A DNA stretch of 64,000 nt, taken from positions 682,001-746,000 of the forward strand of contig NC_013203.1 of NCBI RefSeq assembly GCF_000024225.1, given 5' to 3'. The translations under genes and the position numbers were made by a program. The stretch comes from Lancefieldella parvula DSM 20469 (GTDB taxonomy: Bacteria > Actinomycetota > Coriobacteriia > Coriobacteriales > Atopobiaceae). The notes under the pieces are model-generated. The model had not been told where the DNA came from, did not search any database, and saw only the letters and a program-made list of their open reading frames with translations. This document shows positions 20,193 to 29,112 of the stretch, piece after piece; the first letter of the stretch is position 1; each line of letters opens with the position of its first letter.

Positions 20193-21617
20193 ATGGGTTA
20201 TTCTGTTCCATTTTCTGTGCCTGAGCTGAGCTATAAGCAGTCTTTAAAGGTACTTCATGACACAAAGAAGTTTGGTATTCAGCCTTTGCTGGAGAGCGTG
20301 GAAGACATGCTCAAAGAGCTGGGCAATCCTGATCTCTGCTTCAAGAGTGTCCAGATTGCAGGTACTAACGGCAAAACGTCTACTTCCAGATATACTGCAG
20401 CATTGCTCAAGGGAGAGGGTCTCAAGACTGCTCTCTATACATCTCCCGAGCTTATCAGCTATACCGAGCGTATGGAGGTCAACGGTACACCCGTTTCTGA
20501 GGCTGTATTTGCTCACGGCATCTCTGCAGCTCAAGTAGCAGGGGAGCGCGTCAATGCTCAGCGTACAGCCTTGGGCAAGCGCTCTTATGACATCACTGAG
20601 TTTGACCTCTTGACCGTTGCGGCCTTGGTTATCTTTGCCGAGGAAGCGATTGACGTCTGTGTGCTTGAGTGTGGCATGGGCGGCAGATGGGATGCAACAA
20701 GTGCTGCTCAAAATATCACCTCCGTTGCTATCACAGGCGTTGGTCTGGATCACACACGCATTTTAGGCGATACTCTTGAAGCTATTGCTGGCGAGAAGGC
20801 CGCCATTATCAAACCTGGTCGCACCTGCGTGCTTGGTGTGGGAACGACAACTCCTCAGAGTGTCCAGGACGTATTCTTGTCCCAAGCAGCTTCTGCGGGC
20901 GTTGTCCCAACACTTCTTGTTGCTGATAAGCAAGAAGACGTCGAGGGAGAGGTTTCTGCTGGTCAGTCATCTGACCATCCAGAGCTGCCTCATGCACATT
21001 TCTTTATTACCAAAAAGCCTAAGAGCATTGGTTTTCCGCTTGAGCTCACGGTTGTTACGCCACGCGCAACCTACGAAGATCTTGCTGCGCTTAAACCAAG
21101 CTACCAGGCAGCAAATATTGCTCTAGCAACCTGCTTAGCTGAGGATTTTCTGGGTCATCCACTTGATGCAGAGAAGGCGTTTTTCTCCACAACAAGATGT
21201 CCTACGCCTGGCAGGTTTCAGTTGCTCCAGCCTAAGCCTTTGGTGCTTATTGACGCAGCTCATAATCCACAATCAATTGAGACTTTCTTAACTGCAATCC
21301 GCTCAATTGAGCCAGAGGTTGCTAACCGTCCTATGCTTTTGACCGCAGTTTTTGCAGATAAAGACGTTACGGGCATTGCGGAACTTCTCGCCAAAGAGTT
21401 TCCTGAGGTAGCGGTAACTCAGACGGACAACAATCGTGCTATGGACGCGGAAGAGCTTGCAGAGGTGTACAAAGCCTGCAGCGCTCATGTGGTAGCTGTT
21501 TATAAGAGTGTTCCTGAGGCAGTAGCTGCCTTGCGCGAGAAGGGTTTTGTGGCATGTGGAACAATTTCACTTGCTGGCGAGGTTGCTGCACAATTTAGTA
21601 ATGCTTTGGTAAAATAA
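20193..21617 (+). CDS. folC: Folylpolyglutamate/dihydrofolate synthase
   Basis: ATP-dependent addition of glutamate to dihydropteroate and/or reduced folates. The 474-residue Mur-ligase-fold protein has the P-loop VQIAGTNGKTSTSRY near residues 53-67, the Lys/Glu region CVLECGMGGRWDATSA near 155-170, and the C-terminal motif LIDAAHNPQSIE near 350. The ATG has GAGGAA upstream. It carries two GGCGAGAA copies in opposite orientations (20790 and 21385), the second read as Leu-Leu-Ala. It closes the folate run; no obvious terminator follows. Confidence 0.93.
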   Translation: MGYSVPFSVPELSYKQSLKVLHDTKKFGIQPLLESVEDMLKELGNPDLCFKSVQIAGTNGKTSTSRYTAALLKGEGLKTALYTSPELISYTERMEVNGTPVSEAVFAHGISAAQVAGERVNAQRTALGKRSYDITEFDLLTVAALVIFAEEAIDVCVLECGMGGRWDATSAAQNITSVAITGVGLDHTRILGDTLEAIAGEKAAIIKPGRTCVLGVGTTTPQSVQDVFLSQAASAGVVPTLLVADKQEDVEGEVSAGQSSDHPELPHAHFFITKKPKSIGFPLELTVVTPRATYEDLAALKPSYQAANIALATCLAEDFLGHPLDAEKAFFSTTRCPTPGRFQLLQPKPLVLIDAAHNPQSIETFLTAIRSIEPEVANRPMLLTAVFADKDVTGIAELLAKEFPEVAVTQTDNNRAMDAEELAEVYKACSAHVVAVYKSVPEAVAALREKGFVACGTISLAGEVAAQFSNALVK

Positions 21618-21702
21618 ATGTATCTGCGATTTTTCGCTTCTTTTTGAGGTGGTTTGTCGTAGGATAAAACAAAAAGTAAGCACCAGCAGAAGGGGCTGTC
21701 AG

Positions 21703-22134
21703 ATGCAGGAAATTCTTGATCAGATTATTACACCTGAGGTACGTATGGTCATTTACCTCATGGTAATTTGCGTCGTAATGCTTTATATCCTTTCCATCAT
21801 CTATGTTATTCGTGACGCTCAGCGTCGTGGTGCAGAGCCTTGGTGGATGTGGGCAGTCATTTCTGTTGTTCCTGTTGTCGGCTTGCTTGCCTACGTTATT
21901 TTGCGTCCAAGCAGCTACCTCATTGACCGTGAGGAGCAGGACCTTGACATTGCCCTTCGTGAGCATCAGCTGTCTCACTACGGCATTTGCCCAAAGTGCT
22001 CCGCTCCAATCGACCGCGATTTCATCGTGTGTCCAATCTGCAATACGCAGGTTAGAAACGTTTGCCCAACATGCCATCGTCCACTGAACGCAGACTGGAA
22101 GGTTTGCCCTTACTGCCGCACTCGCATTCAATAA
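21703..22134 (+). CDS. Small membrane protein with double zinc ribbon
   Basis: A 143-residue protein with two membrane segments (about residues 12-35 and 47-68). The second, in PWWMWAVISVVPVVGLLAY, looks like the PLDc_N membrane module often found at the start of cardiolipin synthases. The C-terminal half has two zinc ribbons (CPKC...CPIC and CPTC...CPYC). The ATG at 21703 is used because AGAAGGGG lies upstream; the frame opens earlier, at 21649. It is a conserved type of actinobacterial protein without an assigned function. It stands between folC and thrS with no clear link to either. Confidence 0.8.
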   Translation: MQEILDQIITPEVRMVIYLMVICVVMLYILSIIYVIRDAQRRGAEPWWMWAVISVVPVVGLLAYVILRPSSYLIDREEQDLDIALREHQLSHYGICPKCSAPIDRDFIVCPICNTQVRNVCPTCHRPLNADWKVCPYCRTRIQ

Positions 22135-22190
22135 CGTTTGGTTTTGTTCTTTATGATGGCAATCTGGTGTTTTACAACAGAGACTATGTA

Positions 22191-22266
22191 GGCGTCTGCT
22201 CCTAAGCTCCCGTGTGAGCAGAGTAGGCGCCGTGCCTGTTTCTATGAGTATCTACCTCTGAGAGGT
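22191..22266 (+). promoter_or_regulatory. Structured thrS leader with sequestered ribosome-binding site
   Basis: The first hairpin has a GGCG/CGCC outer stem and TCTGCTC (22195-22201) paired with GAGCAGA (22216-22222) around a 14-base loop ending in CCGTGT. The second is ACCTC (22254-22258) paired with GAGGT (22262-22266) around TGA, and it buries the GAGG ribosome-binding site 6 bases before the thrS ATG. Two hairpins with a hidden ribosome-binding site recall the ThrRS autoregulatory operator of E. coli. No T-box consensus is present. The regulatory role is inferred. Confidence 0.5.
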
Positions 22267-22271
22267 TTTAC

Positions 22272-24038
22272 ATGAAGGTTTTATATAACGACGGTCATGT
22301 TGGCGAGATTAACGATGCAGCTGAAGAGCTTGAGGTTATTCGCCATGATGCAGCTCATCTGCTTGCCCAAGCCCTGAAGCGTCTATATCCACATGCACAG
22401 TTTGCCTATGGTCCAGCAACCGAAAATGGTTTTTACTATGATGTTGATCTTGGAGACACCAAGGTTAACGAGGATGATTTCCCAGCAATTGAAGCTGAGA
22501 TGAAGAAAATTGTTAAAGAGAACCTTAAGATTGAGACCTTTGAGCTTCCTCGCGATGAGGCCGTTGCCTATATGAAGGAGCGCGGCGAATCTTACAAGGT
22601 TGAGCACATTGGTGACCTTGCTCCAGACGCACACATTACTTTCTATAAGCAGGGTGAATACGTTGACATGTGCGTTGGTCCTCACATGCTCTACACCAAG
22701 GGTGTTAAGGCATTTAAGCTGACGAGTATTTCTGGTGCTTATTGGAAGGCCGATAAGAACAACAAGATGCTCACCAGAATTTATGGTGTTGCTTTTGGCT
22801 CTAAAGATGAGCTTGCTCAGTACCTCAAGATGATTGAAGAAGCCGAGAAGCGCGACCACAGGAAGATTGGTCGTGAGATGGAGCTCTTCATGATGTCTGA
22901 CTTTGGACCAGGTTCTCCTTTCTGGCTTCCAAACGGTATGGCTTTGCGCAATGCTCTGACCGAGTACTGGCATGAGATGCAGGCTCGCTTTGGTTACCAG
23001 GAGGTTCAGACTCCATTGATCCTCTCGCGTTCTCTTTGGGAGACTTCTGGTCACTGGGATCACTACAAAGAGAATATGTACACTACCACGGTAGATGAAG
23101 AAGACTTTGCCATTAAGCCTATGAACTGCCCTGGTGCTTGTTTGATTTATAAGTCTAAGCCACGTTCTTATAGGGATCTTCCTATGAAGTTGGCTGAGGC
23201 TGGACTTGACCATCGTTACGAGATGAAGGGTGCTCTGCACGGTCTGTTCCGTGTTCGTGAGTTTACCCAGGATGATGCACACCTCTTTATTCGCCCTGAT
23301 CAGATTACTGAGCAGGTCACGGATGCTTCTCATCTCATTACCGCGTACTATGCACAGTTTGGCTTCCCATATCGTGTTGAGCTTTCTACGCGTCCAGAGG
23401 ATTCTATGGGTTCTGACGAGGATTGGGAGCGTGCTGAGCAGGGTTTGCGCGATGCGCTTGATGCTATGGGCATTGACTACGTTGTTAATGAGGGTGACGG
23501 TGCTTTCTACGGACCAAAGATTGACTTCCATCTGACCGATTGCCTTGGTCGCTCTTGGCAGTGCGGCACCATCCAGCTTGACTTCCAGCTTCCTCATAAC
23601 TTCCAGCTTGAGTACATCGACTCCGATGGCACCAAGAAGCAGCCAATCATGATTCACCGTGCTGGCTTTGGTTCCTTCGAGCGTTTTATTGGTATTTTGA
23701 CCGAGAACTACGAAGGCAAGTTCCCTGTCTGGTTGAGCCCTTGCCAGGTCAAGATCCTTCCTGTCTCCGAGAAGTCTCGCTCTTATGCTCATGAGGTTGC
23801 AGATAAGCTTGCAGCTGCTGGTATTCGTGTTAAGGTCGATGACCGTGACGAGAAGATCGGCTATAAGATTCGTGAGGCTCGTTCTCTTGATCGCGTGCCT
23901 TATATGCTTATCCTTGGTGAGCAGGAGGTTGAGGCAGGAAACATTTCTGTTCGCGATCGCTCCAATGAGACTCACGCAGCAGAGCTTGACGAGTTTATTG
24001 CTCAGGTTGTCAAAGAGAATTCTGAGCGTATTGGTTAA
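22272..24038 (+). CDS. thrS: Threonyl-tRNA synthetase without TGS domain
   Basis: Charges tRNA-Thr and edits seryl-tRNA. At 588 residues it is about 55 shorter than the common 640-residue form, and the N-terminal TGS domain is absent. The second N-terminal editing domain is present, with RHDAAHLLAQAL (HxxxH) near residues 24-35 and the Cys in DMCVGPHM. The class II catalytic core shows motif 2 in FRVREFTQDDAHLF and the Zn ligand in PMNCPGAC; a C-terminal anticodon-binding domain follows. The start ATG at 22272 has GAGG inside a hairpin. The downstream gene may overlap its last 8 bases. Confidence 0.96.
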   Translation: MKVLYNDGHVGEINDAAEELEVIRHDAAHLLAQALKRLYPHAQFAYGPATENGFYYDVDLGDTKVNEDDFPAIEAEMKKIVKENLKIETFELPRDEAVAYMKERGESYKVEHIGDLAPDAHITFYKQGEYVDMCVGPHMLYTKGVKAFKLTSISGAYWKADKNNKMLTRIYGVAFGSKDELAQYLKMIEEAEKRDHRKIGREMELFMMSDFGPGSPFWLPNGMALRNALTEYWHEMQARFGYQEVQTPLILSRSLWETSGHWDHYKENMYTTTVDEEDFAIKPMNCPGACLIYKSKPRSYRDLPMKLAEAGLDHRYEMKGALHGLFRVREFTQDDAHLFIRPDQITEQVTDASHLITAYYAQFGFPYRVELSTRPEDSMGSDEDWERAEQGLRDALDAMGIDYVVNEGDGAFYGPKIDFHLTDCLGRSWQCGTIQLDFQLPHNFQLEYIDSDGTKKQPIMIHRAGFGSFERFIGILTENYEGKFPVWLSPCQVKILPVSEKSRSYAHEVADKLAAAGIRVKVDDRDEKIGYKIREARSLDRVPYMLILGEQEVEAGNISVRDRSNETHAAELDEFIAQVVKENSERIG

Positions 24039-24798
24039 TCAGGTTTCAGACAAAGTACCAGTTGCCGGTGGCGTCGCGCAGGACGTTACGGCTGGCACGA
24101 GCAACACTGTCGGAGCTGTTGATGTGATGCAAACCGCAACTGACGTTGTAGCTGAATACGTAAAATTGACAGGGGCAGGACGTGCACGGCTTGTCCCTGT
24201 TTCATATGTAGATGAACTTCTCGCTACTCTTGTTGCGGGCGGAGCGAGCGTTGTAGAGCCGCTTTCTGGTGTACCTGTTGAAGTGTGCGACATCAAAGGC
24301 AGGGCTGCAGCTGGGGAGCTGTTAGTAGCAGACGTGCGTATGATTGGTGCCGAGTTTAGTCCCGCGTGCCGTCTGGGGGCAGAGCTTGCAGTAGCCGAGG
24401 ACGTTCGGGTGCCGGGATATGTTGTCGTGTGCATGCGGAAGTGCTGCATACCGTGGGTTGCAGAGGTGGTTGAAGCCAAGGCTTGCTCTGCAGAGAACGT
24501 GATAGTTACTGCCACGGGAGTGGAAGAGCAGGCGAGTGCACGGGCTTCTCGCCATGCGGCGAGCGACGCAGCGCAGGTGGTTGCTGCATACCTGGCGTGC
24601 CATCCGCGCGTTGGGGCGGTGCGCTATCCGGGTCTCAAAACGGATCCGAGCTTTGCGCGCGCTACGTCGCAGCTGGTGGGCGGATTTGGCCCGTACGTGG
24701 ATTACATCTGGAAAGAATTACCAGGTGAATGGCATAGATTTGTTGCAGGGGATGAAGATGCGAGAACGCAAATTATAAATTTTGAGAGACTCGGTTAA
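24031..24798 (+). CDS. Degenerate Cys/Met-metabolism PLP-enzyme-like protein
   Basis: The reading frame resembles the middle and C-terminal parts of cystathionine gamma-synthase/methionine gamma-lyase enzymes. VVEPLSGVPVEVCDI aligns with the family ETPSNPTLRVVDI, GELLVADV with LLVVDNT, and YLACHPRVGAVRYPGL followed by GGFGPY with the C-terminal WLxxHPxVxxVxYPGL...GFGG region. The first about 100 residues of the family are missing, and the segment that should hold the Schiff-base Lys (SATKYLGGH) reads AEDVRVPG, so PLP catalysis is unlikely. It is clearly richer in GC than its neighbours. The start is uncertain: TTG 24031 overlaps thrS, or GTG/ATG at 24124/24127 with GGAG upstream. It could be a repurposed or decaying gene. 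Confidence 0.6.
   Translation: MVNQVSDKVPVAGGVAQDVTAGTSNTVGAVDVMQTATDVVAEYVKLTGAGRARLVPVSYVDELLATLVAGGASVVEPLSGVPVEVCDIKGRAAAGELLVADVRMIGAEFSPACRLGAELAVAEDVRVPGYVVVCMRKCCIPWVAEVVEAKACSAENVIVTATGVEEQASARASRHAASDAAQVVAAYLACHPRVGAVRYPGLKTDPSFARATSQLVGGFGPYVDYIWKELPGEWHRFVAGDEDARTQIINFERLG
24546..24553 (-). repeat. GGCGAGAA motif copy in degenerate gene
   Basis: On the minus strand TGGCGAGAAGCCC, antisense inside the PLP-enzyme-like gene, where it is read as Ser-Arg-His. Confidence 0.6.
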
Positions 24799-24823
24799 CG
24801 GTAAGCATTTGTTTAACAGACCT

Positions 24824-24832
24824 TGGTATAAT
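24824..24832 (+). promoter_or_regulatory. Extended -10 promoter of adhE
   Basis: TGGTATAAT has a perfect TATAAT at 24827-24832 with the extended TG. It lies 34 bases before the adhE ATG. GTTAAC-like half sites (GGTTAACGG at 24793, TTTAACA at 24812) lie just upstream and could be regulator half-sites, but they do not form a full palindrome. Confidence 0.65.
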
Positions 24833-24865
24833 TTGAATTAATGTTCCTAAACAGAAGGGGATTTT

Positions 24866-27484
24866 ATGGCAAAGAAGGCTACTCAAATTGAGGATGTTGA
24901 TACTTTGCTCAAGCGCCTCGAAGAAATGCGCGAGGCACAGGCAGAGTTTGCAACATTCACTCAGGAGCAGGTCGATAAGATTTTCTATGAAGCTGCTCTT
25001 GCGGCCGAGAAAAATCGTATCTCTCTTGCTCGCATGGCAGTTGAAGAGACTGGCATGGGTGTAATGGAAGATAAGGTTATCAAGAACCATTACGCAGCAG
25101 AGTATATTTACAACAAGTACAAGGACATGAAGACCTGTGGTGTTGTAGAGGATGATCCAGCTGCAGGTTATCGAGTTGTAGCCGAGCCAATGGGCATTGT
25201 AGCTGCAGTTATTCCAACTACTAACCCAACTTCTACCGCAATCTTTAAGACACTTCTTGCTCTGAAGACAAGAAACGCCATTATTATTTCCCCACACCCT
25301 CGTGCAAAAGAGTGCACTATTGCTGCTGCTCGTATTGTTCGTGATGCTGCCGAGAAGGCCGGCTGCCCCAAGGGTATTATCGACTGGGTACCAGCTCCTA
25401 CCATTGATATGACTGCAGCAGTCATGAGCAACGCTGATATCATCTTGGCAACCGGTGGTCCAGGTATGGTCAACGCAGCATATTCTTCTGGTAAGCCAGC
25501 TTTGGGTGTTGGTCCTGGTAACACTCCTGCTATCATCGACGATACCGCAGATATCAAGCTTGCAGTTAGCTCCATCATTCACTCTAAGACGTTTGACAAC
25601 GGTATGATTTGTGCTTCTGAGCAGTCCGTTACTGTTCTTGACGGCGTGTATGACCAGGTCAAGAAGGAGTTCGCTGATCGCGGTTGCTACTTCCTTCAGG
25701 GTAAAGAGCTTGACGCTGTTCGTAAGACCGTCATTGTTAACGGTGCTGTTAACGCAGCTATTGTTGGTAAGTCTGCTCACTTCATTGCAAAGACCGCTGG
25801 CGTCGATGTCCCAGAGAAGACCAAGATTCTTATTGGTGAGGTAACCTCTGTTGAGCCTTCAGAAGAGATGGCTCACGAGAAACTTTCTCCAGTTCTTGGT
25901 ATGTATCGCGCAAAGAACTTTGACGAGGCAATTGCTAAGGCTGAGCGTCTTGTTGCTGATGGCGGCTACGGTCACACCAGCTCTCTTTACGTCAACATCA
26001 ACGAGAAAGAGAAGATTGCTAAGCATCAGGAGGCAATGAAGACCTGTCGTATTCTGATCAATACACCTTCCTCTCAAGGCGGTATTGGAGACCTCTACAA
26101 CTTCAAGATGGCTCCATCCCTAACCCTTGGCTGCGGAACCTGGGGCGGCAATTCCGTCTCCGGCAACGTTGGCCCACAGCACCTGCTTAACTACAAGTCT
26201 GTTGCAGAGAGGCAAGAGAATATGCTTTGGCTTCGTGTACCTGAGAAGGTCTACTTCAAGAGGGGCTGCATGCCTGTTGCTCTTCGTGAACTCAAAGAGG
26301 TCTATAACAAGAAGCGCGTCTTCATTGTCACTGACCAGTTCCTTTATAAGAGTGGCTTCACTAAGACTATCGAGGAAACCCTGGATTCCCTGGGCATCGT
26401 TCACTCTTCATTCTGGGACGTTGCTCCAGATCCAACCCTTCAGTGTGCTCTTGAGGGCGTAGCTCGCATTCGCTCCTTTGAGCCAGACTGCATCATTGCA
26501 ATCGGTGGCGGTTCTGCTATGGACGCAGGTAAGATTATGTGGTCCATGTACGAGAACCCAGAAGAGAAGTTTGAAGACATGGCAGCAGACTTCTTGGATA
26601 TTCGTAAGCGTGTTTACAACTATCCTAAGATGGGCAACAAGGCATTCTTTGTTGCAATTCCAACCTCTTCTGGTACCGGTTCTGAGGTAACTCCATTTGC
26701 TATCATCACCGATGCCGACAATGGTGTTAAGTACCCACTTGCAGACTATGAGCTGCTGCCTAACATGGCAATTGTTGATACTGATAACATGATGAGCCAG
26801 CCTAAGGGTCTGACCTCTGCTTCTGGTATCGATGTTCTTACTCACTGTCTTGAGGCATTTGTCTCCATGATGGCATCTGATTACACAGACGGTATGGCCC
26901 TTCGCGGTATGAAATTGGTCTTTGAGTACCTGCCACGTGCTTATGACAATCCAAACGATGTTGAAGCGCGCGATCACATGGCAAACGCTTCTTGCCTGGG
27001 TGGTCTTGCATTTGCTAACGCATTCTTGGGTGTCAACCACTCCATGGCTCACAAGCTGGGTGCTTTCCACCACATCCCACATGGTTGGGCTAACGCAGTT
27101 ATCCTTACTCGCGTTATGCGTTATAACGCAGCTGAGCGCCCAACAAAAATGGGTACCTTCCCACAGTATGATCATCCACACACTCTTGCTCGTTATGCTG
27201 AGGCAGGTCGTTTCTGCGGCGTTACCGGCAAGGATGATCGTGAGGTCTTTGAGAACTTCGTCAAGAAGATTGAGGAGCTCAAGGCATACATTGGTGTTAA
27301 GGAAACTATCAAGGATTACGGCGTAGATGAAAAGTACTTCCTCGACACTCTTGACCAGATGTCTGAGCAGGCATTTGATGACCAGTGCACTGGTGCAAAC
27401 CCACGCTACCCACTTGTCTCCGAGCTTCGCGAGCTCTACTTGGATGCTTACTACGGTCGCGAGCCAAGCTTCTACGAGGATTAA
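24866..27484 (+). CDS. adhE: Bifunctional acetaldehyde-CoA/alcohol dehydrogenase
   Basis: Reduces acetyl-CoA to acetaldehyde and then ethanol, regenerating two NAD in fermentation; AdhE forms spirosome filaments. The 872-residue length is typical. The N-terminal aldehyde dehydrogenase half carries the catalytic Cys in NGMICASEQSV near residue 250. The C-terminal iron-dependent alcohol dehydrogenase half has GGGSAMDAGK near residues 548-557 and the metal-binding His residues in GVNHSMAHKLGAFHHIPHG near 725-745. The ATG follows AAGGGG. It has its own promoter and a strong terminator, so it is monocistronic. Together with pflAB it forms the mixed-acid route to ethanol and formate. Confidence 0.98.
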   Translation: MAKKATQIEDVDTLLKRLEEMREAQAEFATFTQEQVDKIFYEAALAAEKNRISLARMAVEETGMGVMEDKVIKNHYAAEYIYNKYKDMKTCGVVEDDPAAGYRVVAEPMGIVAAVIPTTNPTSTAIFKTLLALKTRNAIIISPHPRAKECTIAAARIVRDAAEKAGCPKGIIDWVPAPTIDMTAAVMSNADIILATGGPGMVNAAYSSGKPALGVGPGNTPAIIDDTADIKLAVSSIIHSKTFDNGMICASEQSVTVLDGVYDQVKKEFADRGCYFLQGKELDAVRKTVIVNGAVNAAIVGKSAHFIAKTAGVDVPEKTKILIGEVTSVEPSEEMAHEKLSPVLGMYRAKNFDEAIAKAERLVADGGYGHTSSLYVNINEKEKIAKHQEAMKTCRILINTPSSQGGIGDLYNFKMAPSLTLGCGTWGGNSVSGNVGPQHLLNYKSVAERQENMLWLRVPEKVYFKRGCMPVALRELKEVYNKKRVFIVTDQFLYKSGFTKTIEETLDSLGIVHSSFWDVAPDPTLQCALEGVARIRSFEPDCIIAIGGGSAMDAGKIMWSMYENPEEKFEDMAADFLDIRKRVYNYPKMGNKAFFVAIPTSSGTGSEVTPFAIITDADNGVKYPLADYELLPNMAIVDTDNMMSQPKGLTSASGIDVLTHCLEAFVSMMASDYTDGMALRGMKLVFEYLPRAYDNPNDVEARDHMANASCLGGLAFANAFLGVNHSMAHKLGAFHHIPHGWANAVILTRVMRYNAAERPTKMGTFPQYDHPHTLARYAEAGRFCGVTGKDDREVFENFVKKIEELKAYIGVKETIKDYGVDEKYFLDTLDQMSEQAFDDQCTGANPRYPLVSELRELYLDAYYGREPSFYED

Positions 27485-27586
27485 TTCTTTCACCTGTAGT
27501 TTTGTGTTGTATTAATCGTGTCGTTTCCGTGGTGTATTATTTTTGGCACGCAGTACATCCGTTATGTAGCACGTAATACATAAAGC

Positions 27587-27626
27587 AAGAGCCGGTTACC
27601 TAAAATCCTAGGTAACTGGCTCTTTT
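27587..27626 (+). terminator. Strong intrinsic terminator after adhE
   Basis: AAGAGCCGGTTACCTA pairs with TAGGTAACTGGCTCTT over 16 bp with one G-U pair, followed by TTTTC. Confidence 0.92.
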
Positions 27627-27854
27627 CTAATTAGCCAACTTCATCACTCATTCGACTGATGAGTAAATTTGCTTGAAACGGCGATCCTAGAATTACAAAA
27701 CACATCAATGTCACTTATTCTGTTAAAAATGGCTATACATTGCTTCAATAATGCGTGTTCGGTGCAGAATATCGTCATTTGGTGTGTTATTCGCAGTGAA
27801 ATTAGCAGATTATCCGACATTGCTGTGTTGTCTTGTTGGGTAATTCAAGGATAG
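27627..27854. other. AT-rich gap without recognisable gene
   Basis: About 230 bases between the adhE terminator and the end of the minus-strand nuclease-like gene. A 61-codon frame exists on the plus strand (27669-27854), but it has no ribosome-binding site and no recognisable sequence. No repeat or RNA gene was seen. Confidence 0.5.
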
Positions 27855-28898
27855 TTAAATTTTATATATTAGTTCATTCATAAATCTGTATATTGAATCA
27901 AGTTTATTCATCAAAACGAATTGCTCGTTAGAATATTGACGTAACGTCCGTCTTATCCGATAGAGATTACTATCACCTAAGTCTTTCTTAATGTTTAGGA
28001 ATATATTTTGCATTGCTAGCTGTTTTCTATAGATATCTGCATTAATAAAGTATTCTTTAATACTTACCGAGTTCAGCTCATTTGTTCTTTGACTATCTTT
28101 TCTTTGCTGGTAGAAGTCATCGTGATATGAGCCATTGTATTCAATAGCTACTAAATTTAATCCAGACAAATTTGATTTAGACATCTTACCAAATAGTAAA
28201 TCAAGTTTTCGTTCTTTAGCTTGTGCCTCTGGGTTTATTTGGTTTTTTATTACATATGATTTATTTAGCGCAAGAGGTAACTGATTAAAGCCACCCTCCC
28301 GATACGGAAGTGAAGATCTGATTGCCATTTTAACTTCCATGGGAGAAGCAGCATCAGGAAAGAAGTAGCGCATGTTTCTTTGCGTTGTCCGCAGACCAGG
28401 CGAATATGGCTCAAGCGCACATAGTAGGGAGGCGAGTTCTTCCTTATCTACTAATGGCATGTCAAATTCGCAAAGGTCGCCATTTGGGAGATGTCCATAC
28501 CTGGCCATCAATAGATTTGCAAGGACAATTTGATGAAGGGAGCTTTTATTCCTAGAGAGCATACAAACAGCTAAAGCAGGCGAGACGCAATACACATTCC
28601 GACCAAGATCAATCAATGAACCCATGGGCAAAAGACACTTGAACTGATGAGACACTCGCGTATCACAAAACCTTGTTCTTGTATTGTTCCTGAGTATCTC
28701 ATGAGTAGTTTCTGCTAAGACAATGCCATATTCTTTCTTCAAAAACAGGAGCTTTTCTTCATGCGCTTCAGTTGAACATGCAGAGTACGTCGTATGAAAA
28801 TCTTTAGATGACCGCCGTAATAACGCCTCGCCATTTCCGCCTGTCTTAAGTTGCACACAGATTTGCAGCGCAGTTTCATGCGAGAAAACAATATCCAT
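27855..28898 (-). CDS. Hypothetical protein with Vsr/DUF559-like nuclease fold
   Basis: A 347-residue protein I cannot name. The C-terminal third has the pattern DLLFGKM...LVAIEYNGSYHDD...RKDSQRTNEL (about residues 235-280), which resembles the core of DUF559/Vsr-type PD-(D/E)XK proteins (Asp, then Glu-x-(D/N)-Gly followed by His and an Arg-Asn-Glu helix). The middle part (DLGRNVYCVSPALAVCML) recalls the AbiEi-like or transcription-factor-like N-termini of coriobacterial proteins. The ATG at 28898 follows AAGGAGGAA. The gene is AT-rich and stands alone between the adhE terminator and the thyA-folA terminator, which suggests acquisition. Nuclease activity and a defence role are inference. Confidence 0.65.
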   Translation of the reverse strand: MDIVFSHETALQICVQLKTGGNGEALLRRSSKDFHTTYSACSTEAHEEKLLFLKKEYGIVLAETTHEILRNNTRTRFCDTRVSHQFKCLLPMGSLIDLGRNVYCVSPALAVCMLSRNKSSLHQIVLANLLMARYGHLPNGDLCEFDMPLVDKEELASLLCALEPYSPGLRTTQRNMRYFFPDAASPMEVKMAIRSSLPYREGGFNQLPLALNKSYVIKNQINPEAQAKERKLDLLFGKMSKSNLSGLNLVAIEYNGSYHDDFYQQRKDSQRTNELNSVSIKEYFINADIYRKQLAMQNIFLNIKKDLGDSNLYRIRRTLRQYSNEQFVLMNKLDSIYRFMNELIYKI

Positions 28899-28988
28899 TC
28901 GTTCCTCCTTAGAATGAGAAACGAATATAACAGCATGATTTTTCAGTAGTCTGACAGTTGTTTGTTAGCTTTCTGACTTGGCACTATC

Positions 28989-29028
28989 AAAATAAAATAA
29001 CCCTCTCATACCAGCAGGTAAAAGAGGG
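28989..29028 (-). terminator. Intrinsic terminator of thyA-folA
   Basis: On the minus strand CCCTCT pairs with AGAGGG around a 16-base loop and is followed by TTATTTTATTTT. It ends the thyA-folA transcript. The bases from 28899 to 28988 hold nothing else apparent. Confidence 0.65.
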
Positions 29029-29112
29029 GGTAATGACAAACTAAATTGGAATGGTAATAAATTAAATCTGTTCAATCAACATGAAATTCATACGATTGAA
29101 CTCACGCAACAG

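Noticed and set aside
24793-24820. Rex-type redox operator upstream of adhE
   Set aside because: GTTAAC-like half sites occur but are not arranged as the full Rex palindrome; they were kept only as a remark.
27669-27854. 61-codon open frame after the adhE terminator
   Set aside because: No ribosome-binding site, odd composition and no family resemblance.
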